Source of the DNA: an uncultured Saprospirales bacterium | GTDB lineage: Bacteria; Bacteroidota; Bacteroidia; Chitinophagales; Saprospiraceae | Length of the DNA: 32,724 nt | Direction of reading: 5' to 3' | Assembly (NCBI GenBank): GCA_937864265.1 | Contig: CALMIR010000086.1 | Coordinates: 1-32,724 of the forward strand | Shown here: piece after piece, positions 23,518 to 31,729 of the stretch | Layout: the number at the start of each line of letters is the position of its first letter | How positions within the stretch are numbered: position 1 is the stretch's first letter | The notes under the pieces: model-generated | Seen by the model: only the letters and a program-made list of their open reading frames with translations | Told to the model about the DNA's origin: nothing | Database searches by the model: none | Position numbers and translations under genes: made by a program

Positions 23518-25287
23518 TCAGTTCACAAAAAGATTAAAATACTTCCCTTCCAAAGCAACTAGCTCTTCATATTTCCCTATCTCAACAATCCTGCCACCGT
23601 CTATTACTACGATGATATCGACAAGCTTGGTCATTCTAAGTTTGTGCGTGGTGAAAATAATGGACTTTCCAGCGTAATGCGCTGTTAAATTATCAAAAAT
23701 TGAGCGCTCAGTGATGGTATCCAATGCACTAGTAGGCTCGTCCATAATCAGAAAATTGCCACTTTTGTAGATAGCTCTTGCGATCAGGATGCGTTGTTCC
23801 TGGCCTTTGCTGAATTGCTTTCCTCCCCGTCCGATCAAGGTATGTACGCCCTCTTTTAAATCGACTATTATTTCTTGAAGGCAGCTCAGTTGAATTGATT
23901 TTTCAAGTAAATCCATGTCCGCCTGATTTTGATCATTGCAAAAAGTGATGTTGTACAGCAAAGTATCAGGAAAGATGTAGCCATCCTGCAAAACAATCCC
24001 ACAATTATCTAGCCAGTCTTCTGTTTTTATATGGTCGAATGGTTTGCCTTCGATAGTAATACTTCCATTCATAGGTTGTATGAGCTTCAGTATTAATTTT
24101 AATAATGTTGACTTCCCACTGCCGCTTTCTCCAACTATAGCCACGGTAGAACCATAAGGGATCAATAATTCGATCTCTTTTAGCGAATACGTTTGATCGT
24201 ATTTAAAGCTCAGATTATTTAACGCTAACATACCTTTTAAGGGCATGCCAGATGGCAGCGATTTAACGGAGGGCTCCATTTCATGATTGCCCATGATTGT
24301 TTCCAGGCGACTTAAACTTAGTTTTGCATCGTGATAATCCTGAATAAATTGCATGAGGATAAAAGTCTGCTTGTTGAGTTGCCCTAAAATGTATTGAATG
24401 GCTAATAATTCTCCCAATGTAATTCGCCCTTTCATAGATAGCGTAGCTGCGAAAAAAATGATCACAATATCTCTAATCTGGTCAAAAGATAAAGTTCCGC
24501 CTTTGTAAAGTTGAACAACCCTCAAAACGTTTAGTCTGGCATTTGAAAATACATGCTGCGTTTTTCCCCATCGCTGTTGCCTATGTGCCTCCAGATTATT
24601 CACTTTAATGTCCTGAATACCTGAAATGACATCGAGCAATTCATTTCGCACCTGCGAAGTGCTGGAAAAGCGGAGCTGATCAACTCGAGCCCTTTCTTTT
24701 AAAAAAAGGAAATCCCAAATAAGGGACAGTAGGATAGATGCTACAAATAAGAGGGCAATAGTGGTGTTAAAGATGGATAGAATTACGCCATATAATAGTA
24801 CTTTTAAAAAGGCATCCATAAAACCGGATAAGCTGTCGGTCAAAAATTTTTCTACCCGGAAATTATCTGTAATTAGTTGGCCTATTTCTCCCTCCTTTTG
24901 TTTTGAAAGGAATAAAATATTCTTGTAGAGTAGGGTGTGCAAAAATCCGTTCAGCAGTTGCGTGTTCAGTCTGATACCAATATGTCGCAAAATCCACGAC
25001 TTGAAAAAATCGGAAGACAGATAACCAACAAACAACATCAACTGTGCCAATAATACAAGTACAACAAAATGGTAATCTTGGTATTTTATGCCTTTGTCCA
25101 CTAATGACTTGGTCAAGAATGGGGTAGCCAGCTCAATGAGCAACCACAATATTTGTAAAATAATTAGTTGGAAGACTCCTTTCTTATAGTTGAGCAATGC
25201 TTTTAATAAATAGGGTACTGATATTTTACCTTTTTTGTTCTTCACATCAAAGGCTTGGCTATGGTGTTTGCGCTTAAATCGCGCCAA
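23518..25287 (-). CDS. ABC exporter, fused membrane and ATPase domains, no C39 peptidase
   Basis: 589 residues from an in-frame TTG at 25287; a GTG at 25245 is the more likely start, since a -7 type motif overlaps the TTG. Six predicted membrane helices lie at about 30-320. The ATPase has Walker A GESGSGKST (386-394), a Q-loop in GIVLQDGYIFPD, Walker B FLIMDEP with Asp516 and Glu517, and the H-loop in IFTTHK. The signature motif reads FSKGQEQ, not LSGGQ. The architecture matches bacteriocin/peptide exporters, but the N-terminal C39 leader peptidase usual in HlyD-linked Bacteroidota examples is absent. Its cargo would therefore leave uncleaved or be processed elsewhere. Confidence 0.9.
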   Translation of the reverse strand: MARFKRKHHSQAFDVKNKKGKISVPYLLKALLNYKKGVFQLIILQILWLLIELATPFLTKSLVDKGIKYQDYHFVVLVLLAQLMLFVGYLSSDFFKSWILRHIGIRLNTQLLNGFLHTLLYKNILFLSKQKEGEIGQLITDNFRVEKFLTDSLSGFMDAFLKVLLYGVILSIFNTTIALLFVASILLSLIWDFLFLKERARVDQLRFSSTSQVRNELLDVISGIQDIKVNNLEAHRQQRWGKTQHVFSNARLNVLRVVQLYKGGTLSFDQIRDIVIIFFAATLSMKGRITLGELLAIQYILGQLNKQTFILMQFIQDYHDAKLSLSRLETIMGNHEMEPSVKSLPSGMPLKGMLALNNLSFKYDQTYSLKEIELLIPYGSTVAIVGESGSGKSTLLKLILKLIQPMNGSITIEGKPFDHIKTEDWLDNCGIVLQDGYIFPDTLLYNITFCNDQNQADMDLLEKSIQLSCLQEIIVDLKEGVHTLIGRGGKQFSKGQEQRILIARAIYKSGNFLIMDEPTSALDTITERSIFDNLTAHYAGKSIIFTTHKLRMTKLVDIIVVIDGGRIVEIGKYEELVALEGKYFNLFVN

Positions 25288-25292
25288 AGTTA
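25285..25292 (-). promoter_or_regulatory. TAnnTTTG motif overlapping the ABC gene's TTG
   Basis: The minus strand reads TAACTTTG, a full -7 match. If used, transcription would start after the TTG at 25287, making the GTG at 25245 the start. A TTTG further upstream is about 26 bp away, longer than ideal. Confidence 0.35.
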
Positions 25293-25390
25293 CAAGAAAA
25301 TTGAAAAAAACATATTTACAAACAACTGAATAACAAAGCCTCTTATTTGCTGCTGGTTTAAAAAATGAATTTTGATACAGAGATTTCTAG

Positions 25391-25436
25391 TCAAGCAGCA
25401 GCTTAGTAACACAGGAAAAGGATTGCTGCTGCTTGA
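25391..25436 (-). terminator. Hairpin after the 25464 barrel gene
   Basis: TCAAGCAGCAGC (25391-25402) pairs perfectly with GCTGCTGCTTGA (25425-25436) over a 22-nt loop, between the barrel gene stop and the ABC gene. It has no clear T run, so it may be a terminator or other structure. Confidence 0.5.
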
Positions 25437-25463
25437 TTTGTAATTGGTGCTTAACTTCCTTTA

Positions 25464-26045
25464 TCATTCCCGCTCCTTCTTTCCGCCAAAATGGACATTC
25501 AATCCAAAATTGATGCCGCTATTGCCAAAATCAGTATAGCCATTGCCAAAATCTAAAGTTTTGTACATACTTACTTCCAAACTCACGTTGGGGTGTAAGA
25601 AGTAGGCCAACCCGCCCCCCATTTTGGCATAAAATTGCTGAAAACTATCCTGATAAGATGTCCAGGAGTAGTCTTCATTCTGGCGTGAAAAGGTGCCCCA
25701 CCAATGAGACAAACCGATGGAAGTCTGCACAAAAGGCTTGAGCTTTGCCTCGCCCTTGCCCAAAAAATAGCGTGCAAATAATCCAGCAGAAAGCTTGTCG
25801 GCATCGTGTAAAAATCCATTGTCATTGCTAAAAGAATAATGTTGGTATCCGATTTCTAAGCCTAGTGCCAAGTTATCTTTTAAAAGATACCCAAATCGGA
25901 TTTCTTCCAAAGGCTGAAAAGGGATGACGCGACCAAAAACAGGGCTTACGCTGGTGCCCAAAAGAAAGCTGCCTTTTTGTACCTGGCCGTGAACAGTTAA
26001 AGCCGTCAGCAAAAACAGAGGTAAAAGCCAATACATTTTTTTCAT
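25464..26045 (-). CDS. Outer-membrane beta-barrel protein
   Basis: 193 residues. The signal peptide ends TVHGQ (residues 1-21). The mature part consists of alternating strands and glycine turns (GSFLLGTSVSPVFGRV, NLALGLEIGYQHYSF, LSAGLFARYFLGKG, LKPFVQTSIGLSHWWGTFS, AKMGGGLAYFLHPNVSLEVSMYKTLDFG), a typical eight-stranded Bacteroidota OMP_b-brl protein. The final strand GINFGLNVHFG is followed by a short charged tail (GKKERE), which is slightly unusual because barrels normally end in an aromatic residue. Its gene lies divergent to the SnoaL/PD40 gene. Confidence 0.85.
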   Translation of the reverse strand: MKKMYWLLPLFLLTALTVHGQVQKGSFLLGTSVSPVFGRVIPFQPLEEIRFGYLLKDNLALGLEIGYQHYSFSNDNGFLHDADKLSAGLFARYFLGKGEAKLKPFVQTSIGLSHWWGTFSRQNEDYSWTSYQDSFQQFYAKMGGGLAYFLHPNVSLEVSMYKTLDFGNGYTDFGNSGINFGLNVHFGGKKERE

Positions 26046-26214
26046 GTCCTTTGATTTTAAGAGATGAGCAATAGCCTAAAGAATCTTGAACATGCCTAAT
26101 AGTTGTTTTGGAGCTGCTAAAAAAAAGTTAAAACCCCGGAAAGTATCGTCAACTGCGTCAACTAAACCTATATTTATTGCCGATAACGCTATCACCACGA
26201 CAAAATCAACCGAC

Positions 26215-27903
26215 ATGAAGCCTGAAATCACCCTACTTTTTTTATGCCTATTCCTCTGCCCGCATTGGGGCTCGGCACAGCCAAGCGATGCGGAAACCAT
26301 CATCCGCCAAAATAGCGCTGAATTTTCAGCCAACCTGGTCAATCGTCAATACGAAGCCCTGGTACAGGCCTATACAGCCGATGCCAGTATATTTCCGCAA
26401 GGCTTGGAGATTTTGACCGGACACGATGCCATCCGAAAATACTGGACGCCTCCGGCAGGGAGGACTGCCACTGCAATTCGCCACCAGATATTTCCTACGA
26501 AGATTGAGGTGATGGGTAAAACTGCACTCGATTGGGGCTATTATGAAGGTACCACCCTGAGAGAAAATGGCGAAACCATCGACTGGCGGGGCAAATATGT
26601 CATCATCTGGAAAGAAGTCACGCCAGGTGTTTGGAAAATGCAGTTGGATGCCTGGAGCGCCTCGCCCATAGTGCAGCCTTTTCCAGTAACCGATAGCACG
26701 CAGTTGATCCAGTCGCCTATCCTGAATACCCCAGCGCCAGAGTTTGCTGCTGCCCTGAGCGCCGACGGGCACACCTTTTGGTTCAACCGGATGAGCGAAG
26801 ATCGGGCAAAGATGTATCTGTTAAGCACCAATTTTACTGATGGCCATTGGAGCAGTCCAACTGTCCCGGCATTTGTCGATTCGGCCTATTGGCACATTGA
26901 TCCCTGGGTAATGCCGCATCAAAAAGGCTTGCTCCTAAGCACGAAGCGCCCCTTAACCCAACAGGCGGATCGCGAGGATTACAACCTTTGGCAACTCCAC
27001 CCAAATGGGGTATTCTCGCCTTTACCCGAAACGATCAATTCTGCGGATGACGAAATTTACTGCAGCCAAAGTAAAAACGGCAACCTCTATTTTGCCCGAT
27101 TTATTAATGACAAAGCCAAGATATTTGTTTCCAAATGGGAAGACAAGCAGTTTCAGCCAGCGGAAATACTGCACATCCCGGGTACGGACTCAGCGGCGAT
27201 CTCCAATCCAGCCATTTCACCCAATGATCAATTTTTGGTATTTGTATCTGGCAATTTGGGCGGTATGGGCAGTGCCGATCTTTTCCTTTCCAGAAAACAG
27301 GCAGATGGCTCTTGGTCGATTCCGGAAAACTTAGGCTCAGGCATCAATTCAAACTACATCGAATTTGCCCCCGGCTTTTCTGCCGATGGCAAAACCCTGT
27401 TTTTTACTTCTGAGCGCCCGGGCATAGTGAGCGAGGCTTTTCCAGCGGGTCAACGCCGCCCCGGCGATCTCTACGCAGTTGCCTTCGATCCAATAGCCAA
27501 AGACAAGGCGGCTATCCGGCAAATCAACCAGCAATATGTTCAGGCTTGGCTGGAAGGCAATAAAGAAGGCATTTTGTCGCTTTTTGAAGCAGATGCCCGC
27601 ATCACACCCAATGGCAATAAAGCCATTGAAGGACTTGATGCCTTGCGCGAATTCTGGTTCCCGAAAGATGGGTCGCTGACGACGATCCACCAATTTGAAA
27701 GCGAGGTGCTTTCGGTGGACATACAGGGCAATACGGCGGCCAGTTTTCAGAAAACCAAACTGGAATGGTCATACGAAAAAGGCGACGCTAAAATGGGTAA
27801 AATACAATACGGTTATGCACATGGGACCTACCAACGCCAGCCCGATGGTTCCTGGAAAATGAACAGCTTAAGTTGGACGGATTACCTCGTTAAGGATCGG
27901 TAA
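26215..27903 (+). CDS. Exported protein: SnoaL-like / PD40 propeller / SnoaL-like
   Basis: 562 residues from the ATG at 26215, chosen because it begins the signal peptide (ending GSAQP); an in-frame ATG at 26086 would bury it. About residues 25-140 form a SnoaL/DUF4440-type NTF2-like domain (EALVQAYTADASIFPQGLEILTGHDAIRKYW). About 170-420 hold PD40/WD40-like propeller blades (AAALSADGHTFWFNRM, SNPAISPNDQFLVFVSGNLGGMGSADLF, FAPGFSADGKTLFFTSERPG). About 440-555 form a second SnoaL-like domain (YVQAWLEGNKEGILSLFEADARITPNGNKAIEGLDALREFW). The two outer domains are clearly paralogous. No catalytic role can be named. Confidence 0.8.
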   Translation: MKPEITLLFLCLFLCPHWGSAQPSDAETIIRQNSAEFSANLVNRQYEALVQAYTADASIFPQGLEILTGHDAIRKYWTPPAGRTATAIRHQIFPTKIEVMGKTALDWGYYEGTTLRENGETIDWRGKYVIIWKEVTPGVWKMQLDAWSASPIVQPFPVTDSTQLIQSPILNTPAPEFAAALSADGHTFWFNRMSEDRAKMYLLSTNFTDGHWSSPTVPAFVDSAYWHIDPWVMPHQKGLLLSTKRPLTQQADREDYNLWQLHPNGVFSPLPETINSADDEIYCSQSKNGNLYFARFINDKAKIFVSKWEDKQFQPAEILHIPGTDSAAISNPAISPNDQFLVFVSGNLGGMGSADLFLSRKQADGSWSIPENLGSGINSNYIEFAPGFSADGKTLFFTSERPGIVSEAFPAGQRRPGDLYAVAFDPIAKDKAAIRQINQQYVQAWLEGNKEGILSLFEADARITPNGNKAIEGLDALREFWFPKDGSLTTIHQFESEVLSVDIQGNTAASFQKTKLEWSYEKGDAKMGKIQYGYAHGTYQRQPDGSWKMNSLSWTDYLVKDR

Positions 27904-27908
27904 AAGGG

Positions 27909-29519
27909 CTACTCCAGATGGCTAACCCCTTTGAATATCCGTTTCCAGTTGACGCCTTTGGCGATGCTGCCTTCGCGGGTAGAGAACCAGATGACCATGG
28001 GTTTACCCACGATATGATCTTCTGGAACAAAGCCCCACACGCGGGAGTCTTCTGAATTGTGGCGGTTGTCGCCCATCATCCAGTAGTAATTCATTTGGAA
28101 GGTATATTCATTGGCTTCCTGGCCGTTGATGTATATTTTGCCATCTTTGAAGGCCAAATCGTTTTTCTCATAAACATCGATGATCCGGCTATACAAAGCA
28201 ATGTTTTCCGGGCTGATTTTGACGGTAGCCCCTTTTTGGGGGATATAAACGGGGCCAAAATTATCAACCGTCCAAGCTTTGAAATGCTCGGGGTCGTGTG
28301 GAAATAACTTGTAGGGATTCGTATCGAAAACCTTCATATCGAGGTATTCAATGACGATAGAAGGATCCAGTGTTTTTACTTTTTCTTTTTGCTCCTCTGA
28401 GAGCACTAAAATCAGGGAATTGGTACCCTGTTGAGCCATCACATCTTCCTCTGAAATGCCCCAATCAGAAAAATCGCGGGTATTAATAGAGCCACTTGGA
28501 AAGGTGACGAGGTATATGTATTGCAGGTATTTGGGGTTTTTGGCTGGCGTACCATTGATATAAACTTGCCGATCGCGTATCTCCAGGCTGTCGCCGGGTA
28601 TGCCAATACAACGTTTGATGTAGTGGTCTTTTTTATCTACGGGGCGGGTCACCAGTTTTTTAGCGCCGCTTTTGATCATACGCGTTTCCTGCGGTGGGAT
28701 GGCGCCATATCTGAGGTCATTGACCGACCAAGTGCGATGGGGGAAAATATACACGCTATCGCCTTCCGGGAAATTAAAAACTACCGGGTCGTTGCGGTCG
28801 ATGGATTCCAGCGCCGGCAATCTTTTATAGGGCAATTGCGGTTTTTCCAGGTACGATTCACCGCCTACTTTGGGCACGCGGTTGTGCAGTAGCGGTATCA
28901 TCGCTACCGTTTGAGGCAGACGCAACCCGTAGTGCGCTTTACTCACAAATAGAAAGTCACCCACCAATAAAGAGCCTTCCATAGAGGAGGTGGGAATGAC
29001 ATAAGCTTCGATGAGCAAAAGGCGGATGAAAGCGGCAGCAAATACGGCAAAAATGACAGCCTCTGCCCATTCCCGGGTTTGAGATTTTTTATAGGGGTTA
29101 TTGGCTTCCAGTTTTTCCAGTTGGCGTTTGTTTTGCTTTTCGCGGGCTTCTTCTAGCTGCGCTTTAAAGGCTTTTTCTTTTTCCAGGGTAGGGCCGCCGT
29201 ATTGGGTTTTTTGATCAAAAGCCAAGTAGAGGAAATAAAGAGGGGCAGCTATAACGGCCAATGCGCTGTGCCAAAAGCTGTATTTGCCAAAAGAGCGAAC
29301 CATGTCCACCGCCATTCCGGCATAGATGAAAATATTGACAACGGGAAAAAGTAGCCAGGCAGCATAAGCGGGTTTGCGGCCAATGAGTCGGCACCAAATC
29401 ACAAAGTTCAATCCAGGCACCAGGCCTTTCCAGCCTGCTTCCCCCGCCTTGGGAAACAAAAAATAGAGGCTAACACTAAGCAATAGATAGAATACCAGCA
29501 AGAAGATGAAAAAACCCAT
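27909..29519 (-). CDS. lepB: Signal peptidase I
   Basis: 536 residues from the ATG at 29519 (an in-frame TTG at 29525 would add two). It cleaves type I signal peptides of exported proteins, acting at the inner membrane. Four hydrophobic segments at the N-terminus (about 1-105) are followed by a coiled linker (112-150) and a further membrane span (about 152-172). The catalytic serine is Ser179 in PTSSMEGSL and the lysine base is Lys302 in HYIKRCIGIPGD. The GDNRHNSEDSRVWGFVP box is also present. The extra N-terminal membrane domain and large insert between the boxes are typical of Bacteroidota LepB, much longer than the E. coli enzyme. Confidence 0.95.
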   Translation of the reverse strand: MGFFIFLLVFYLLLSVSLYFLFPKAGEAGWKGLVPGLNFVIWCRLIGRKPAYAAWLLFPVVNIFIYAGMAVDMVRSFGKYSFWHSALAVIAAPLYFLYLAFDQKTQYGGPTLEKEKAFKAQLEEAREKQNKRQLEKLEANNPYKKSQTREWAEAVIFAVFAAAFIRLLLIEAYVIPTSSMEGSLLVGDFLFVSKAHYGLRLPQTVAMIPLLHNRVPKVGGESYLEKPQLPYKRLPALESIDRNDPVVFNFPEGDSVYIFPHRTWSVNDLRYGAIPPQETRMIKSGAKKLVTRPVDKKDHYIKRCIGIPGDSLEIRDRQVYINGTPAKNPKYLQYIYLVTFPSGSINTRDFSDWGISEEDVMAQQGTNSLILVLSEEQKEKVKTLDPSIVIEYLDMKVFDTNPYKLFPHDPEHFKAWTVDNFGPVYIPQKGATVKISPENIALYSRIIDVYEKNDLAFKDGKIYINGQEANEYTFQMNYYWMMGDNRHNSEDSRVWGFVPEDHIVGKPMVIWFSTREGSIAKGVNWKRIFKGVSHLE

Positions 29520-29669
29520 ATCCAATGTACAATTATGTTAGGTGCAAAATTGGCACAACAGGCTGCAAAGATAAACGATTTTGTCAGGCTTGAAATGTTC
29601 TCGTTTTTTTAAGATAGATGAGGAGCGCTTTTTATTCGACCAATCCGGGAATTGAACCTTATTTTATCT

Positions 29670-29677
29670 TATTTTTG
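29670..29677 (+). promoter_or_regulatory. TAnnTTTG motif upstream of the DUF2281 gene
   Basis: TATTTTTG, a full -7 match, but 126 bp before the ATG at 29804, far longer than elsewhere in the window. It may give a long leader or belong to an unseen transcript. The rest of 29526-29803 shows no gene. Confidence 0.3.
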
Positions 29678-29803
29678 TAGTTCTTTGACAAATTGTGCGA
29701 TGCTACTGATTAAATGCAGCCTTCTGTCACTTGGTGAAATACCAAATCTTTTCCTACACAATTTTTCAAAGAAGGATGTTTTTTAGTAAAAAATAGACTC
29801 ATT

Positions 29804-30040
29804 ATGAATGAACATCAGATTTTATATCAAATCCAACAGCTACCGGAACATATTAAACAAGAGGTATTAGATTTCGTTGCTTTTCTATTTAATAAATATA
29901 AAGGTAAAATGCCAAATTCACCGAAAATTGAAAATTCGAATACTGGCAGCAAACCTTCCTTCGGTTGCGGAGCAATTCTGGTGAAAATTGCAAGTGACTT
30001 TGATGAGCCTTTGGAAGATTTCAAAGATTATACCGAATGA
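29804..30040 (+). CDS. DUF2281 protein, antitoxin-like, without partner toxin
   Basis: 78 residues matching the DUF2281 family: an N-terminal QILYQIQQLPEHIKQEVLDFVAFL helix pair, a variable linker, and the C-terminal FGxGxxxVKxxxDFDEPLEDFKDY motif, here starting PSFGCGAILVKIASDFDEPL. Family members usually stand directly before a PIN-domain (VapC-like) toxin gene and are thought to act as its antitoxin. Here only about 90 bp follow before the next minus-strand gene and no PIN ORF is present. It is either an orphan antitoxin or the remnant of a lost pair. Confidence 0.85.
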   Translation: MNEHQILYQIQQLPEHIKQEVLDFVAFLFNKYKGKMPNSPKIENSNTGSKPSFGCGAILVKIASDFDEPLEDFKDYTE

Positions 30041-30130
30041 AATTGCTGAAAAGATGACTTTGATTTCCAAAGACTCCTTATTCAAGCCTTATTGCCATTC
30101 GGGCTTGTCACTTTTGTGGTAAAAAATGAC

Positions 30131-30484
30131 TCATATCGTCTCCCCCTCAATGGATAACACTTCCGCCTTGCGCTGTCCGTTAAAATAAACTTTGATTTTT
30201 TTGTAAAAATAGCCAGGGTCGCGGGCATCGTATTCGACTTTTATCACACCCGTTGAGTCGGGCGCTATGGGCGTGCTGTCCCAATCGGCAACGGTACAGC
30301 CACAGGAAGTTCTGACATTATCAATGATCAAGGGCGATGGGCTGATGTTTTTGAAGCGAAACTCCAACTGCTGCGTTTGGTGCAAGGCTATTTTTCCCAA
30401 ATCCAGTTCTGTTGGGCCTTCCCAGGCGACCTTTGAATTGGAAAAGTTCAGCAAAAAGAGGGTGCTTATGAAAAGATGGTACAT
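30131..30484 (-). CDS. DUF1573 exported protein
   Basis: 117 residues from the ATG at 30484; a longer in-frame ORF starting at 30547 would run through a hairpin terminator and add a basic stretch ahead of the signal peptide. Signal peptide about 1-18. The DUF1573 Ig-like domain has the characteristic segments LDLGKIALHQTQQLEFRFKN, PLIIDNVRTSCGCTVADWDS with the CGC motif, and PDSTGVIKVEYDAR. This domain is common in Bacteroidota periplasmic proteins. The CGC pair could bind metal, but no activity is established. It is short, a single domain without further extension. Confidence 0.85.
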   Translation of the reverse strand: MYHLFISTLFLLNFSNSKVAWEGPTELDLGKIALHQTQQLEFRFKNISPSPLIIDNVRTSCGCTVADWDSTPIAPDSTGVIKVEYDARDPGYFYKKIKVYFNGQRKAEVLSIEGETI

Positions 30485-30526
30485 GGCAGCGTATTTATAT
30501 CTGATATAAAAATTGGGCCTAAAACG

Positions 30527-30565
30527 ACGAGACCTGCCCGTTCGCATTGAACCAGCAGGTCTCGT
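30527..30565 (-). terminator. Terminator between the coiled-coil gene and the DUF1573 gene
   Basis: ACGAGACCTGC (30527-30537) pairs perfectly with GCAGGTCTCGT (30555-30565), 17-nt loop, with a minus-strand tail of TTTT. It separates the two minus-strand genes and argues for the shorter DUF1573 start. Confidence 0.8.
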
Positions 30566-30592
30566 TTATCTGAAATGAATCAGGAAAAACGA

Positions 30593-31594
30593 TTATTTCA
30601 AACTCAAAGTAGTCGCTCCGGCCAAGTAGCCTTTGTTATACACTTCAATCTCATAATTGCCTTCCTGGAAAGGCTGATTTGGCGCCCAAACGATGCACAA
30701 ATCTTGTGTTTTCTGATCGTAATCCACTTCTTTAGCTTTGGTATAACGCACCTGATCGCCCGTTTTGTTGTTGGTGAAAACACCAGAGCCCAATCCTTCT
30801 ACCGCCATTGTTTCGCCCAGCGGATTGATGATTCGAACGTGGAAAACCTCTACCCCTTGCTCGGCTACTTCATTGGCTGTTGTCGTGAAGCATACCTGCA
30901 ATTGCTCGACGTTTTTGGCATATTTCTTCTCAGTGGCTTTGCCCGTGCCTTTCAGTTTCAAACCGGTAGCTTCCAGGTTATTGACTTTGATCACGGAAGC
31001 AACGTTGACTTTCTTGCTCAGTACAGAACGCTCTTGTTCCAATTGCTCGTTGACGCTGACCAAGGAAGCTTTGGCTGCAGACAATTCCTGATTGGCATAA
31101 CGCGCGGAATCCAGGTTGGTTTGCAGGTTGCTGTTCTCATCTGTCAGATAAGTATTCTGCTCGGTCAATTGTGCATTTTCCTCCCGCAATTGGTTGATTT
31201 CAGCCAGGTATTGCTCTACCTGAGCCTTCAGGGTTTTCAACTCGCTGCGGGCTTTATCCAGGTTGCGGCTATCGCGCAGTAATGCTTCAATTTTTTCTTT
31301 CTGTTGGGTCAATTCGCCTTTTTGTGTTTCAATCAAAGCGTTCAACTCCTCGTTGCTGCCTCTCATTTCTTCCAATTCGGAAAGGGCTTCGTAGTATTGC
31401 TTTTCAAGATCGGCTTTGAGTTGTTCTGTTTCGCTCAATTCAAAAGTCAGTTCCTTAGCTGTTCTGTTCTTACTTACTAGGTTAACGACCAAAACAAGGC
31501 ATAAAATAGCCAAAATGGCAATCGTCACAATTGCTGCTACTTTAAGGCGCTGTTGAGAATCGTTGGGTTTTGGACTTGCACTGTTCGTAGTCAT
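30593..31594 (-). CDS. Membrane-anchored coiled-coil protein
   Basis: 333 residues. A cytoplasmic tail of about 17 residues (Ser/Pro/Asn-rich) and one membrane span (about 19-41) are followed by a long extracytoplasmic coiled coil at about 50-200, rich in E, Q, L and N, with heptad-like repeats such as EINQLREENAQLTEQNTYL. A compact beta-rich C-terminal domain at about 215-333 (LQVCFTTTANEVAEQGVEVFHVRIINPLG, LCIVWAPNQPFQEGNYEIEVYNKG) contains two cysteines. I recognise this overall layout from phylum-specific proteins but cannot name its function. A structural or tethering role in the envelope is the simplest guess. Confidence 0.8.
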   Translation of the reverse strand: MTTNSASPKPNDSQQRLKVAAIVTIAILAILCLVLVVNLVSKNRTAKELTFELSETEQLKADLEKQYYEALSELEEMRGSNEELNALIETQKGELTQQKEKIEALLRDSRNLDKARSELKTLKAQVEQYLAEINQLREENAQLTEQNTYLTDENSNLQTNLDSARYANQELSAAKASLVSVNEQLEQERSVLSKKVNVASVIKVNNLEATGLKLKGTGKATEKKYAKNVEQLQVCFTTTANEVAEQGVEVFHVRIINPLGETMAVEGLGSGVFTNNKTGDQVRYTKAKEVDYDQKTQDLCIVWAPNQPFQEGNYEIEVYNKGYLAGATTLSLK

Positions 31595-31692
31595 AAGGAC
31601 AATGGTTTGGTTAAAGTTTTTTTAAGACGGGTTTAGAACGGCAGCTACTTTTCAGAAATTGCATGATTATTAGAAAAAATGATAAATTTTCT

Positions 31693-31700
31693 TACTTTTG
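31693..31700 (+). promoter_or_regulatory. TAnnTTTG motif before the exonuclease gene
   Basis: TACTTTTG, a full -7 match, 29 bp before the ATG at 31730. The nearest upstream TTG is about 31 bp away, too far for a standard -33. Confidence 0.4.
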
Positions 31701-31729
31701 GGAGTTAAAAACCCAAAAAGAAGCCTGCC

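Noticed and set aside
30485-30547. A longer DUF1573 protein starting at 30547
   Set aside because: The extension would be coded across a perfect terminator hairpin, is strongly basic, and would bury the signal peptide that begins at 30484.
30575-31282. A 235-codon plus-strand ORF with hydrophobic stretches
   Set aside because: It is antisense to the coiled-coil protein. The Gln/Leu/Phe-rich pattern is what the complement of a Glu/Leu/Asn coiled coil would give.
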